Assembly (NCBI GenBank): GCA_013398955.1 | Contig: VWPU01004443.1 | Coordinates: forward strand, 1 to 64,000 | Direction: 5' to 3' | DNA: 64,000 nucleotides | Source of the DNA: Callaeas wilsoni | Lineage: Eukaryota > Chordata > Aves > Passeriformes > Callaeidae | In this document: positions 1 through 12,600 of the stretch, one piece after another | How positions within the stretch are numbered: position 1 is the first letter of the stretch | How the letters are laid out: each line of letters starts with the position of its first letter | The notes under the pieces: generated by a model | What the model was told of the DNA's origin: nothing | Database searches by the model: none | The model's input: the letters and a program-made list of their open reading frames with translations, nothing else | Position numbers and translations under genes: made by a program

Positions 1-214
1 GCCCCGCCCAGCCCCGCCCCGCCGCGGCCGCGCTCCCTTCCCGGGGCCGCCTCTGCCTCCGCCCGGCCCCGGGACCGCCTCTGCCCTGCCTTCGCCCCGG
101 CCCACGCGCTTTTCCCTTCCCTCCGCCCGGCCCCGGGGCCGCCTCTCCCGGCCCTGCGCCCCGCCGGCGGCAGCGACGTGGTGCTGTGCGGGCCGCGGTG
201 GCGGAGGCGCAGCC

Positions 215-670
215 ATGTGGCTGGCGGCGCTGGCGGCGCTGCTGGCGGCGGCGGGGGCGCAGTACGAGCGCTACAGCTTCCGCAGCTTCCCGCGGGACGA
301 GCTGATGCCGCTGGAGTCGGCCTATCGCTACGGCCTGGACCAGTACAGCATCGAGAACTGGCCCGAGAGCGTCAGCTACCTGGAGGTCAGCATGCGGCTG
401 TACCGCCTGCTGCGCGACAGCGAGGCGTTCTGCCACCGCAACTGCAGCACCGCCGGGCAGCCGCCCCGCGAGTCCCCCGCGTCCCCCGCGTCCGCCGGCG
501 CGGCGCTGGAGGAGCTGCGCCTCCTGTCCGGGCTGCTGCGGCGAGCGCAGTGCCTGCGGCGCTGCAAGCAGGGGCTGCCCGCCTTCCGACAGGCGCAGCC
601 CGGCCGCGACCTGCTCGAGGAGTTCCAGCGCCGCGAGCCCTACAAGTACCTGCAGTTTGCCTACTTCAAG
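215..670 (+). CDS. CRTAP: CRTAP exon 1: signal peptide and N-terminal domain
   Basis: This exon encodes 152 residues. Position 215 is the first ATG in the window, and a typical signal peptide follows immediately: about 15 Ala/Leu-rich residues ending Ala-Gly-Ala before the conserved [19 protein letters not shown]. It is shorter than the human signal (about 26 residues). The exon carries the conserved CHRNC cysteine pair with an N-glycosylation sequon (Asn-Cys-Ser), then [12 protein letters not shown] and [12 protein letters not shown]. Between these lies a Pro/Ala/Ser-rich linker ([10 protein letters not shown]) built on a 9-base tandem repeat and longer than the human linker. The exon ends in phase 0 at a consensus donor (AAG|GTGAGG). 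A long reading frame in another phase over the same GC-rich DNA (from 178) is a shadow. Confidence 0.96.
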
Positions 671-3600
671 GTGAGGGCCCCCCCCTCCTCCATCCCTCCT
701 CCTTTCTCCTCCCATCTGTCTGCCCTGCCTCCGCTCCCCCCGCGTCTGTCACAAGTCTCTCCTCCTCAAAGTCTCGCCTGGTGCGGTGCCACCCTCCAGC
801 CACGCCAAGCGCGCCTGTCAGTGTCGTGTTGTAGGGGGACAGCATGGTGTGTCCCTGCACCTGGCGTGTCCCAGGACAGTCTCGGCAGACCCAGGTGCCT
901 CCTGCAGCCAGTGCTAGGAAAACCTCCTGTCATGCCAACCTCTCACCTGGCCCTCGAAGCAGCTTACTCTGGGCCACAAGCTCATTCCCCATCACCTCCT
1001 CCACACCAGTTGTCATCTGCCTCACGTCCCTTTCTTCCCTGCCCCGTGGTCAGTCCTTGCTGCCCTAGGCCGCCAAGCGTACACTTTGTAATCTTCTCCT
1101 TGACAAGCCTTTCAGTTGTTTCCTCCCACTCCTGTAACCCACAGTGGGATTAGTGCGTGCTGTGTCTTTCTCCCTGCTTGCCCACGTAACCATCCAGCTC
1201 GCTCTTCACCTCCTTTTTTACAACGCATCCAGCATGTCCCCTAGATCAGTCCTTCCAGTTCTTCCTAGACATCTGGCCTCTAGACCCTGCCTCTGTAGCC
1301 GTGTCATTCCTGCCCCTCTCATCTTTCCATCTGCCTTACTTTCTAACCTTCTCTGGAACCTTTTGCAGACTCTTCGTGTCTCAGCTCTGCTATTGCAAAC
1401 GATCTTCACTACTTCTTCTCCTTCAGTGTGTCCTCCTTCTTCGCTTGCTCCTTTCTGGTGCAGTTCTTTCAAGTGCAGCAGCCCCCAGCCTGTGACTTGC
1501 AGATAGCCTCATGCCTGCAAAACTCCAGTTTCGTTACAGCTGCGAGAAGGAACAAAGCAAAAATTGGCTGCTGAAGTGGGACACCATAATGCTAGCCCTG
1601 GAATGGCATTCACTTTTTGCTCTTGGGTCAGCCAAAACTGGGGACACACTCCTCTCTTAACAGATTTCATCCTGTTTTTCTAGCTTCTTGTCATTCTTTT
1701 GTCCAGGATCTAATTGATTATTTTCTCCCTTCTCATCTTCATCTTCTGTTCTCTAGATCAAGGTCCATCCCTCCTGCCATCCCCTCAGACCCTGCAATTA
1801 TTTGCATTTGAAGCAAACAGGGCCTCTCTGTGGGGAGGAAACAAGCTGAGCTCTTTGGTTAGATTGTTTTCTCCTTTAGGGATTCACTCCCAACGTATCC
1901 CAGTATGTTCTATAGAGTTGTATGGTTGTGCATTATTTCAAGATTGCCTCTTGAAAACCCACACCCACAAACTGTTGCTGTGTCCTATTTTTAGGAGTGC
2001 TGTTTTCTCAACAGTTTTTCCAAACACATGCAGGGAGATGTGTTCTCATAAAACCAGAACAGTATCCACATGCACAGTATCTCACTGGCGTCTAATGCCT
2101 TCCCTAAGACCATACAAAAGAACTGAACTTAGTACATTAAAGCCTCTGCCGTTTCTTTTGACTGAGAGGGCAGGAATTCCTTGAATTCTCAAAGCCATAT
2201 ATGGATACCAAAATGACATGACCACAAATGTTTCCTCTTCTTATCTTAATTTAACTGTTAATTCTCCCCTTGTGGCACGTACAAAGTTTGCAATGTATGG
2301 ATAACACCAAATATAATTTCTTCTTACCATTTAAAATACAGTCAAGTAACTGCCAGGTAGGAGTGTGAGAGGGAAATTGGAGGAATCCCTCTCTCTCCCT
2401 TTAAACTCTTTTTTCAATAACATTTGCAGTAAGTTTGAGCAGTGTAGTTTGGTGGTTTTGCCTTCAGTGTCTGTTGTTTATATTGTGTTTCATACTGGAT
2501 TTGTAGTCCAGCTCTGCGCCCTTATGTCTCACTTGGGGAGTTTTGAATTGGCTTTCTAGAGCTACAAACTGCTGCATCCCGGAAAAAGGACTTTTTCTTG
2601 GCTGATGGTTTCTGCAAAAGGAATGTCCCTTTCTTGATCCCTCTACACCCCAACAGCATTTAGGTATAGGAAGAAGTGTTAGAGAAATGCTTTATGTAAT
2701 TTTTTAGGGTGATTGTGTATTTGGGTGGGTTCCAGAGAGAAATTTGCCACGTTGAAAGATTCTGGGAGTAGCAGTTCCTGCGCTGCTGCTTTCTCCTCTG
2801 GAGGGAGCTTTCTCATAGCCACTGAGTTCACTTAGGAATGTGTTTCTACTAAACTTTTTTTTTTTTTTTCCTAAGAGGTAAAAATTGAAACCAAGAGTGA
2901 ATCATGGACCTAAGTAGAAATGAGACTTGTCAGCCTACCAAAGAAGCAGGGTTACAGCTACAGCACAAAAGAAACCAGGCATTTGACGAAAGTGCAGCTG
3001 AGATTTCCCTTTGCATTTTAGCACAGTCTGGTTTGACTGGAAACACGTAGTTTTGGGACAGCCAGGAAGGGCAGCTGGCAGAGTTCCAGTGCTGGGACAC
3101 TCCTAGTGGCACAGCAGCAGTGGATGGGTTGAAGTCTTGCTTCGGTGCAGCCGTCTCTCAGGTTCCTTTCCGAAATGAAAGGGCACCTTTTATGGGTGCG
3201 AACAGAAGGGTGCGTGTGCACACGTGCCTGCGATTCTTGTTTGTGGTTTCGAACATGCACTGCCAGAAGCTCTTTCACATGGGAGGTGGAACACTGCATT
3301 GCCTATACATCAATACAGTGTATATATAACGGGCTGATGTGGATCTTGGCCTAGAAAAAATGTTTTGACATTTCACAAATACCCCAGACTTTTGCTTTCT
3401 CTCTCACTCTTCCTAAATATGTGCATACATACTATATAATTTATGAAAATATGTGTGTATGTATGTATATATATAAAATTTTAAAAGCCCCATAAATTGC
3501 ATGGGCACAGAGGTATATATGTGTTTGGTACATGCAGTTGTAAATGAGAAATGTACACTTCATGATCTAATAGGGATTAAAGTTAGTTTAAAAATGGTCA

Positions 3601-6600
3601 CAGAAAATTGCTGTAGGACACAATTTTTGACCAATCTCTGCCGTATGATCTAACTTTGTAATGCCACTATGAAGATATACTACTGTAATAATGTCCTCTG
3701 TGCTGCTAGGCAAATAAGTGACATAAACACACACAAACAGTCATGACTCCTGACCAGTATCCATAGGTTAGCATCAGTACTTGCTGTGAGATTAATTCTT
3801 CCCGGGAGCTCTGGTGTAGACTTTTGCTTTGTCAGCTCTATAGACAGGGGAGGGGGAAGGGAAAAAAAACTAATCTTTTTGACTTACAGCAATCATCTAT
3901 ACTATCTAGAAAAATAATAGACTTCTAAAGTTAAAATAATTGTTCACATTGCAGGTAGGAGTAAAACTGAGAGGAATTGTATCAGTTTTACTGTACCATT
4001 GTATCTGCTGAGACTGTGCTTTCAGCAGAAGTAAATTTGTGAATATAGAGAATGCAGGAAAATTCACTGACAAAACTGGGAACCTTTGAGCTGTTTGGGG
4101 TTTTGTTTTCCAATTAACTTTTTTAACACGTTCCTCTTTTCCCTATCCCTGTTTAGGCTAATAATCTTCCAAAAGCTATTGCAGCAGCTCACACATTTCT
4201 TCTGAAGCATCCCAATGATGAAATGATGCAAAGAAATATGGCCTACTATAAGAGCATACCTGATGCTGAGGAGCATATTAAAGACTTGGAGACAAAGCCT
4301 TATGAGGTATGCTTTTTTTCAGAAGAGTCTTTTCTTTTGGAACTTTTCTATTACTCCTCTTATTGGGTGAGATTCAAGGATCTCATTTGCTTATGTGTTC
4401 TCAGTTCTTAATCTCCCTCTTGCTGTCTTCTCAGTCATCTTTGCTCTGCCTTATTGATGCATTCTGTAATTCTCACCTCTCCTGCACTTCATCGTTCCAT
4501 AGAAGAGTCACAACAAATCACAGACAGTGGCATACCTGGAAGCTTCCACATGCTTCTACTGGATCACTACTGGAGCTAAGCAGGTGCCTAGTTATCCAAA
4601 TTCATGAGTGCTGTAGTGGCACAGTTTAAAATAACTCAGACATTTGGCTTTAAGGTTCCATTGAAAATCTCTATCACAACCTGTGCTTCAGACTCACACC
4701 ATTACTTCTCTCCAGCTGGCTTTTCTTTTGATTGGAAATGGAATTACAGACTCTGCCCTCTAGGAAATATCTAGTAAAATCTGTTAGTCTCCTGTGTTTG
4801 TTGTCCTCACGTCACCTACAGAGCAGCTCATACAGTCATCCAGAAATGTGGAGACATCACTTACTGTATTTGAGTTTACACAACACTTCTCATGGGTCAG
4901 TTACTGCTGATTCATTCCTGCCAATTTTTCAGAATCTCTTTGTCAGGGCTGTGAGAGCGTACAATGGCGACAATTGGCGAACATCCATCTCAGACATGGA
5001 ACTGGCTCTTCCTGATTTCTTCAAAGCCTATGATGACTGCATAGCAGCCTGTGAAGGCTCCCGAGAGATCACAGATTTTAAAGACTTCTATCTTTCCATT
5101 GCAGGTGAGTGGTTTGGAAACATGAAGGAAAGATGTCCCCAAAGCGCATTTCAGTTTATCTGTAGGATTGGTTACCCAAGTCCTGTTCCTCAGTTTGGGC
5201 CAGTAGGAGTTTATTAGATTCACTGAAAACTGCTTGGATTCTGGTTTACTTTTTTGCTCTCTTCAGTAACATAAATGAGGTCTATCAGGAAATGGGGACA
5301 GAGGTCTTACATTAACAGAGAAGTTCTGTGTCAGAGTAACACAGACATGCAGATAACGTCTGCTCCATCTGGGTAGCAGTGGTCATCCAGCCAGGTCTCT
5401 TGACCATCATTTCAGTATCAGTTTGGCCACCTTTGAGGATCAATGGTTAGCTTTGAAGTCAGCTTTGTGGTTTGTATAGGTCTGGTGATCTGGATCTCTT
5501 CTCATAAATATGACAAGGTTCTGTTGGCTATTTTTAATCTTTCCTACATTAGAGTTTTACTAGTAGGTAACATGTATATTTTGTGTGTGTAGCCAAAAAA
5601 AAATCCATTGCTTTGCAAAGGAAAAGGGACATCAGCTTTTTTGGTTGTTGTCAAGAGGGCACATACACATTTCCTGTGCTCTTTGGCAGTGAAAGAGACA
5701 AGTAATTTCTCCAGTGCTCTGACAGCTCAGTGTTGTTGACAATATTTGTGTGGAGAACACCTGCATGTTTTCTCGATAAACTTAGAAATTCCCTTGCATT
5801 ATTCATGTTTTTAATTTGCCCTAAGGAAAAACATTCCAACTTTCTATCCTAAAGCCATAATATGTCTTGGTGAGGGGAAACTTTTGTGAAGTATGTTTAT
5901 GCATGAGCAGCTCCAGTTTCTCATGGTGTGCAGCTGGTATCCACCAGTACAGCTGACATGCAACAGCTATTGCAGGCTATTATTCCTCAAGCCTTGACTT
6001 GCTCTTGGGCATAGCAGACAGGTGCCTAGGACAGCAAATGAGGATTGAAGGGCAAATCAAAGGCGGTAAAGCAAGAAACACAGACTTTCTTCCCCAATGG
6101 GTCAGAGCCCTGACATCAGGACAATCCCCAAGCCACTGTAAAGAGTAGTGTCCATGCTCAGCTGTGATTGACACTTACTGTCACCCTCCCTCTTCCTCCT
6201 TGGAAGGGAAGCACAGTTCCCAGCAGTAGTGATGGGAAGGAAAGGTAGGAATTACTGCGTGATGTCACCATGGCCATGTGTGTGTTTTTCAAGTATTTTG
6301 CTTTTGCGATAAGGACATTCAAATTTGTTTGCACTGCCTGGGCTGAATTGTGCTTGTGCTCCAGGGAGAGATATTCTGCCTCCAAGCAGAAAGCAGATGT
6401 AGCAGTAAGTGTTAACTGGAAGTACTTGGGTCTTGCACTAGGTATGTATTTATCACTGAGCAGTGAGTTATGTTAGGAAGCCAGCTGTCCTCATTGCGTG
6501 GGATCGCTTCACTGAGGGACTCGCATCTCTGGCTTTAAGTACGGACTGGAATTGAACACTACTGTGTCTGGAGATTCCATTGCTCTTACAAAAGATGGGT

Positions 6601-9600
6601 CTGGTAATTTCATTTGGCCAGTTAATTTTAGTTAGTTTCAGCAGTTATTTTTAGTTAACCTCAGTGTTCTTCATGCTAGGAGTTGTCAGGGATGAAGTGT
6701 TCTTTTGTTTTGGTCAGAAATTTCCTGCACAAGATTAGCTAACTTGCTTTCACCTGCCAAATGTGGCTAACAGGGAAACGAAGACATTAAAATATTTCTT
6801 TTCCATGCTGTTGATAAATGTGATATATCCAGAAAATGCTTGAAACTTTTTGCTGGAAGGTTTTCTTGAAACGTATTTTCGTGAAGATAAAATCACAGGT
6901 AGTCCTATATTGCATTATAGCAAGCTTTTTTAGACCGGGTAAGCTTGTGAACTGACATGTTCCTGGCTGAAAGTTGTTCTGTGGTGAGCAGCATATTCTC
7001 CTCTTTCTTCTCTCTTAAAACATCTGAACTCTGGGCCCATAACGCAGCCATCTCTGGAGGTTTATTTTGCAATCACCTGCTGTATCTCTCTTTGACACAG
7101 TTGTTCTCAGCACCATGGGGACCTTATTTGTGCAATAATTTAATGAAATTGTGAAGGCTTGCAAAATTTAAAAAAGGAAAGAAAGCACTCTTAAGTTTAC
7201 AGCTAGGAAATAATGCAGTACTCTGTAATACTCTGTAAACCTACCACCACATGCTGCCTGTAGGTGTCAGTGAAACCTAAGTGCTCAGTTCTCTGGAATT
7301 CCGGCTTTGATGTAATTCAGATTTTTACGGAAGGGCCTAGTACCAACACTAGAAGCGTACTTCAGATGGAGTTGTAGATTCTCAGTACTTCCAAGCAGCA
7401 AGGTCCAGATGCACAGGACCCAGGAGAGCATTAAAAGGCCAAATATTAATGGGTGACTAATGGGAGGCATTATAACAATTCACTCTGTGCTATCCAAATC
7501 CTTGTTGCTGTTTTCTTCCTTCCAGATCATTATATTGAAGCCCTTGCATGCAAAGTGCAGTGTGAGAGCAATCTGACACCCATTATAGGAGGCTTTGTTG
7601 TTGAAAAATTTGTGGCCACCATGTACCATTACTTGCAGTTCGCATATTATAAATGTAAGTAGTGATTTTTTGTGCTTAAATAACACTGATGTTGGATGAC
7701 GTGGAACAGATTCCATTCATAATCTTTTCCCTCTATTTTTATGCTTAGTAAGTAGTGGCCTCCAGAATCTGCACTTTGATCTGTTCTGGGACAAAAAAAT
7801 CTAAGTTTCTTGGTGTCTTTTGCTCCCTGTATCTCTGTAGTTAACAGACATGGGACAGAATTTCTTCCACAGACAAACTTATAGAGTATTTCATACTGCT
7901 TGCTTTTTCCTAATGTATTCTTATAATCCTGTTGGAATGGGGCTAAATGGGTTTTGGAGAGAGAGGGGACCACTTAACAGAAATTGTAGTGTTTGGTGCT
8001 CAGTGATGACATGTTTTATAGGTAAATTAATCAGTGAAAGTTATGGTTTCTTGAGGAGCTACTTGCACTGTAAAGAACACATGTAGCCCTTACAACTGTT
8101 CCTGGTTCCTGCAGGCTCCAGTATCAAAGGGAAGACACATCAGCCGTGTAGCATCAAGCCATTAATGACTTTTGCTTGTGTTGTTTGACTACACAGTTTA
8201 CATGTTGACTCTTCCCTCTTTATCAATCCTAGTACAAAGAAGTGGGGAGGGGTTTAATATATTTTTGTTTGTTTTTTAAATACATGCCCCAGTGCATATC
8301 ACCAAGCTGTGTGGTGATACTGGGATACCTGGGAGGAACATTTGGTTGGGATTTTCACGGAAAACCATCAAAGGTTGATGATGAGTTAGTTTTTGAATCA
8401 TGGCCTTATGTATTTCAGAACACAAAAATAGCATATCCTTTCTGGGGAGCAACATTTTTTTCTCTATGCAGCTGGTGAGAAGGTGGAGTATGGGCTGTGT
8501 TTCCATCTGAGTTTTCCAGATCTTAGGAAATATTAGAAATTTGTCCATTTACCTTACCTAGATTTTTTTGGTGTGTGTTTATTAATTAGTGAATGACATG
8601 AAGAATGCAGCTTCTTGTGCTGCTAGTTACCTTCTGTTTGACGAGAAAGATGAAGTAATGAAACAGAACATGGTCTATTACCAGTACCACAAAGACAAGT
8701 GGGGACTTAAAGAGGAGGATTTTCAGCCCAGATCGGTAGGTGAATTACCTAAAATGCCTTCTAGACACATTCAAATACTTCTCTGAAACTCAGTGGGTCA
8801 GAGGTTGGGAAAATGTGGGGCATCTGCTGGTTCTGGAGTTTAACACATCCTATTTTATTAAAATCACATAGAAAGTTGTACACAGAGGTGTAGTGAGTCA
8901 TGTAAACAGTGAATGTCATTATAGCTCTTCCCTTTCTGTTGAAATATACTACGATAGGATATAATATATGACGAGAAGTAAACTCGTGCTGGTGCTTCTC
9001 TGTCACTTAGAAATATTTATATCTTTATGTGCCTCTATAAATAAAGCAGCTGGCCCCTGAAATCTCTGATGATGAAATCTCTGAGTGACATTCAGGCTTT
9101 TGTGAATCATTATTTGCCAACACATAGTTGCCCACTCGCTTGTTATTTCAGGTTCTGTGGGCATTGGAATGTGTCTGGATATGGTAACTCTGGCTAAATT
9201 GACTTTCCACTTGCTCCATTTAGAACACAGTTGGGTGGATGAGGTTGGAAAAAAGCTCAGGACTGTATTGCATCTAATTATCTAAATTAAAATGCTTGCT
9301 GCAAAGAAGACTCCAGTCCATCCAGCAACAATTGTCCTCTGGCTTTGGAAAACTATTTTAAAAATGGGTTTCCATGCTGTTCTTAAATTTCCATGTCCAA
9401 GGAAATTTTACAGCCTGGACTGTGGCATCAAATTGGATTTTCTAACGTTTCTTGTTACCAGGATTTAAGTCATGCAGCTAAATTGTGACACCTCAGTGAC
9501 TGTTTAGGCATCAGTCGTATGGGCTGTACAACTACTTAGTCATTAGCAATATATGCTCCACAAATTAAATTTAGTGCCTTGTAGTCATGCCTCTTAGAGC

Positions 9601-12600
9601 ACACACTTTATTGGCACTGTGGGAACCCAGGCCTGCCCCAGAGGGCCAACTAAGACAGAAGGCAGCAAAAATACATTTGGTTCTTTCAGCCAGCAGCAGC
9701 AGTGAGTCTGAGCCCACAGGGGAAGGGAGCTGCTCCTTTGTCACTGCTTTTGGGAACAGAATGGTGCTTTATAACCATATTGGAGACAATGTTTGATGGT
9801 GGTGGGAGTGAGGGGAAGCAACAGTATGAAACTGCAAACCGCAGACAGATTTGGCATATGTGTGCAAAGAGGGCAGAACAAGGGCCCTACACATGCACTC
9901 TGAATGTTTCATTGATAAGTTCTGTAGCTGGGGACTACAGATAATTTGATTTCTAAATGCAAAATACTAAATGCACACAGCTGTATATTCTTGTACTTTG
10001 ATCTATGTATCTATAAACAGAAGTTGCTTGCTGCTCTAATCACTTGCCTCGAAAACCATAATGCTTCTGGTTTATTTTCAAAAAGTGGTAATGGGATGAC
10101 AGCAACATTTGGCTCTGGCACTAATCTTTAGATGTTCCTGTGAAGAGGGAGTCTCCTGTTTTCTTCCCCAAAAGGAGTTAAACAGAATAATCAAAGTAGA
10201 TTACAGTCGGTACTCACAAATATGAGAGTATGTGGCTGAGCTACACTGTGCTGCCCGGGCACACAGCCAGGAAGCGAGGAGGGACAGGTGAGTGACCTCC
10301 AGCTTTCCCTAGCCCAGGCTCAGGCTGGAGTGGTGAGTCATTATCATGCAAAACAGCTTAGTGTCTTTCTTTCCCAGAACTGCCTGCTGCCATATGCCAG
10401 CACAGGGAGACAGAGGCTTGCTCTTGTCCAAAGCCCACTGGAATGCAGGCACAGGCTGCTACTCAGCCCTGGAAGTCTCATTCCTTATTTTCAGACTCGC
10501 CAGTGCTTTGAAACATGAGAAAGAGGAGAGTGCTTTGTTCTTGCAGTGAGGGAGCCTGTGCTTAGGAAGATCCACAGAAGAGTTTGGAATATGCTGTTTG
10601 CTGTTTTGCTATTTCCTTTCTCAAGCACTGTGAACCCTGTCTGGGATCTACCTTTACTAAGTCTGGGTCTGGCTTCACTGGGATAGTTTCAGGTGGCATG
10701 TGATGGTGCTCCCCTGTATTGCTACCCTAAAGTAACAGAATTTTTGGGGTTTTTTGATAGGAGGCAGTTCGATACCACAAGATTACCACACTCCAGCTGG
10801 AAATGTATGAATTCGCAAAGGAACATCTGATGGATGATGATGAGGTGAGTTTTCTAGAAATGAAATCATGGTCAAAAAAGCAGCAATCATGTTTAAAGTG
10901 AAGATGATACATAGCTGTAATTCCAGGATTTCGCTAATACAGAAAAATCTTCTTGTAAACACAACCAATTTATAATAAATTTTTGTTTGGTAAGTGGAAT
11001 ATAAGAACAAACCCAAAGAACATCATGTAGCATTTAAAAAACCATGTACAGAATTAACACAAAGGTAAATATATAATGCGCTGAGCCCACAGAAAAAAAA
11101 AGAAAACCCAGTTTTTGAGTTGTAACACCAGGGGGCAGAGAAATTGTGTATATATATTTAAACCAAATGTTTTTCTGGGTTTGGTGTTTTGGGGGGGGCA
11201 AAGGGGGTGTGTGGATTTTTTCTCCTGAAATATTGTTTAAATTAGATTTAAAGATCCTTATGATTTTGTCCAGAAATAACCACCTAAATTGTAACTTTTG
11301 TCCAAAGGAAGTCTTGTTATCTGTTACTTTTCTCTGCTCAGTGGCATTTTGGTCACCCAGTCATGCTTTTTAAATGATTGGAATTCATGATCAAATAACA
11401 TATGACTACTATTTACACTGGAAAATAAGTAAAAGGAATTTTTTATTTTGGTGCAAGAAAAGTAGTTTAATTGTTGAAAGGGCGTTTCTTTTCCTTCCGC
11501 AATGGAAATGAAAGTATAATTTATGGAAGAATTTGGATTGCCTTTTGCTTTGTTTGTGAGACCTTTCATTTAGAGATTTAAAAAAATCTTCAAATGATGA
11601 ACTGTTGCTGGCATTGACAAAGAAAGAGCTGTGCTCAGTTATGACATGGGATAAGCATACCTGTAATGAGCACTGCCGAGGTCTTTTCTAGTTAGAAAAG
11701 ACGAAGATGGTTTATGTTAAAAAATGAAATCACCTCTGCAATTTTCGTTATCCAACTGATAGGGAGAGAGAATATTTTACAGCAGAGAAGTAATGTCTGT
11801 GCTGCCTTCAGTATTCTTGTGATCTGAAAACAACTCTATGTTTTAGGAAGACTTTCCATCATGATAAAACGCCCTGAAAGACAGTTTAATAAGCTTGCTT
11901 TAAGGTTAAGCTTAGATGAGGACTAGTCTGTATGGATTTTCATCAAGGTGTGAAATACTTAAATGCTTTTTATATTCTCTTTTAGGTTTGTACTTTGTCC
12001 ATAATGTTTTCTTATGTTAGGCATCAACTTAACTTGTACTTTTTTCCTTCTTTCCTATCTGCTGCTTCAAAACACAGGGATGAGTAATTAAGGACAGGGT
12101 GAAGAAGTCCATTTTGAGGATTTTCCCCATATGTTGTTAGAAGAAGGGGTTGTAGAAACCATCTTCAGCCTCCAGCACTGTGTGTAGAATAAACAAGCAT
12201 TCATTTGCTGACATTCATTCCTGTGGCCCCTTTCAGCAGGGCAATTACAAATGACCTTGCAATCTGCAGGAGGATGGTGCAGTGTTAATTCAGTTAAACT
12301 TTCGGGCTGACAAGGAAATCACATTACACTGGATTATATGTTTGGATTAAACAACCAAAATTACTGTGCCTACGCATGCCACAGATACCCCTACCTCACA
12401 CTCTCTTTGTGTTAGGAAAGTTACCGTTCTTCTTACTGGGGAAAAGCTGAAGGGCTTTTTGTGCCCTCCCTTGCTAGGGCCCAAAAACCTGGGAGGGCTG
12501 GAGGCCGTCGGTGCCTCTGGCTTGGCTCTGGCTTTTCGTAGTGAACTCATAAATCCCTGGCTACTAGAACTTGTCTTTGGCTGCAGGAGACTTCCAGGGA

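Larger units (their letters stand above)
1..680 (+). promoter_or_regulatory. CRTAP: CRTAP CpG island and GC-rich TATA-less promoter
   Basis: The first 680 bases are extremely GC- and CpG-rich and then drop sharply to ordinary composition inside intron 1, which is the pattern of a CpG-island promoter. Two Sp1-type GC boxes (CCCCGCCC) lie at 2-9 and 12-19. No TATA box is visible upstream of 215. The transcription start site cannot be fixed from sequence, but the 5' UTR must lie within roughly the 200 bases before the ATG. An imperfect direct repeat (58-82 and 122-146) lies in this stretch. Housekeeping-type broad initiation is an inference from the composition. Confidence 0.8.

Noticed and set aside
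178..834. 218-codon frame overlapping CRTAP exon 1 in another phase
   Set aside because: It starts at GTG, runs on into intron 1, and owes its openness to the GC-rich exon. The CRTAP frame has clear homology.
1714..2184. 156-codon frame in CRTAP intron 1
   Set aside because: No recognisable domain and pyrimidine-biased composition; intronic and probably a chance frame.
4732..5217. 161-codon continuous frame around CRTAP exon 3
   Set aside because: Only 4933-5104 matches CRTAP and is bounded by consensus splice sites. The flanks are intron read-through.
9235..9300. Possible reverse-orientation CR1 tail (gaggttggaaaaaagctcagg)
   Set aside because: Only a short match; the ATTCTATGA-type terminal repeats and the rest of the CR1 end are missing.
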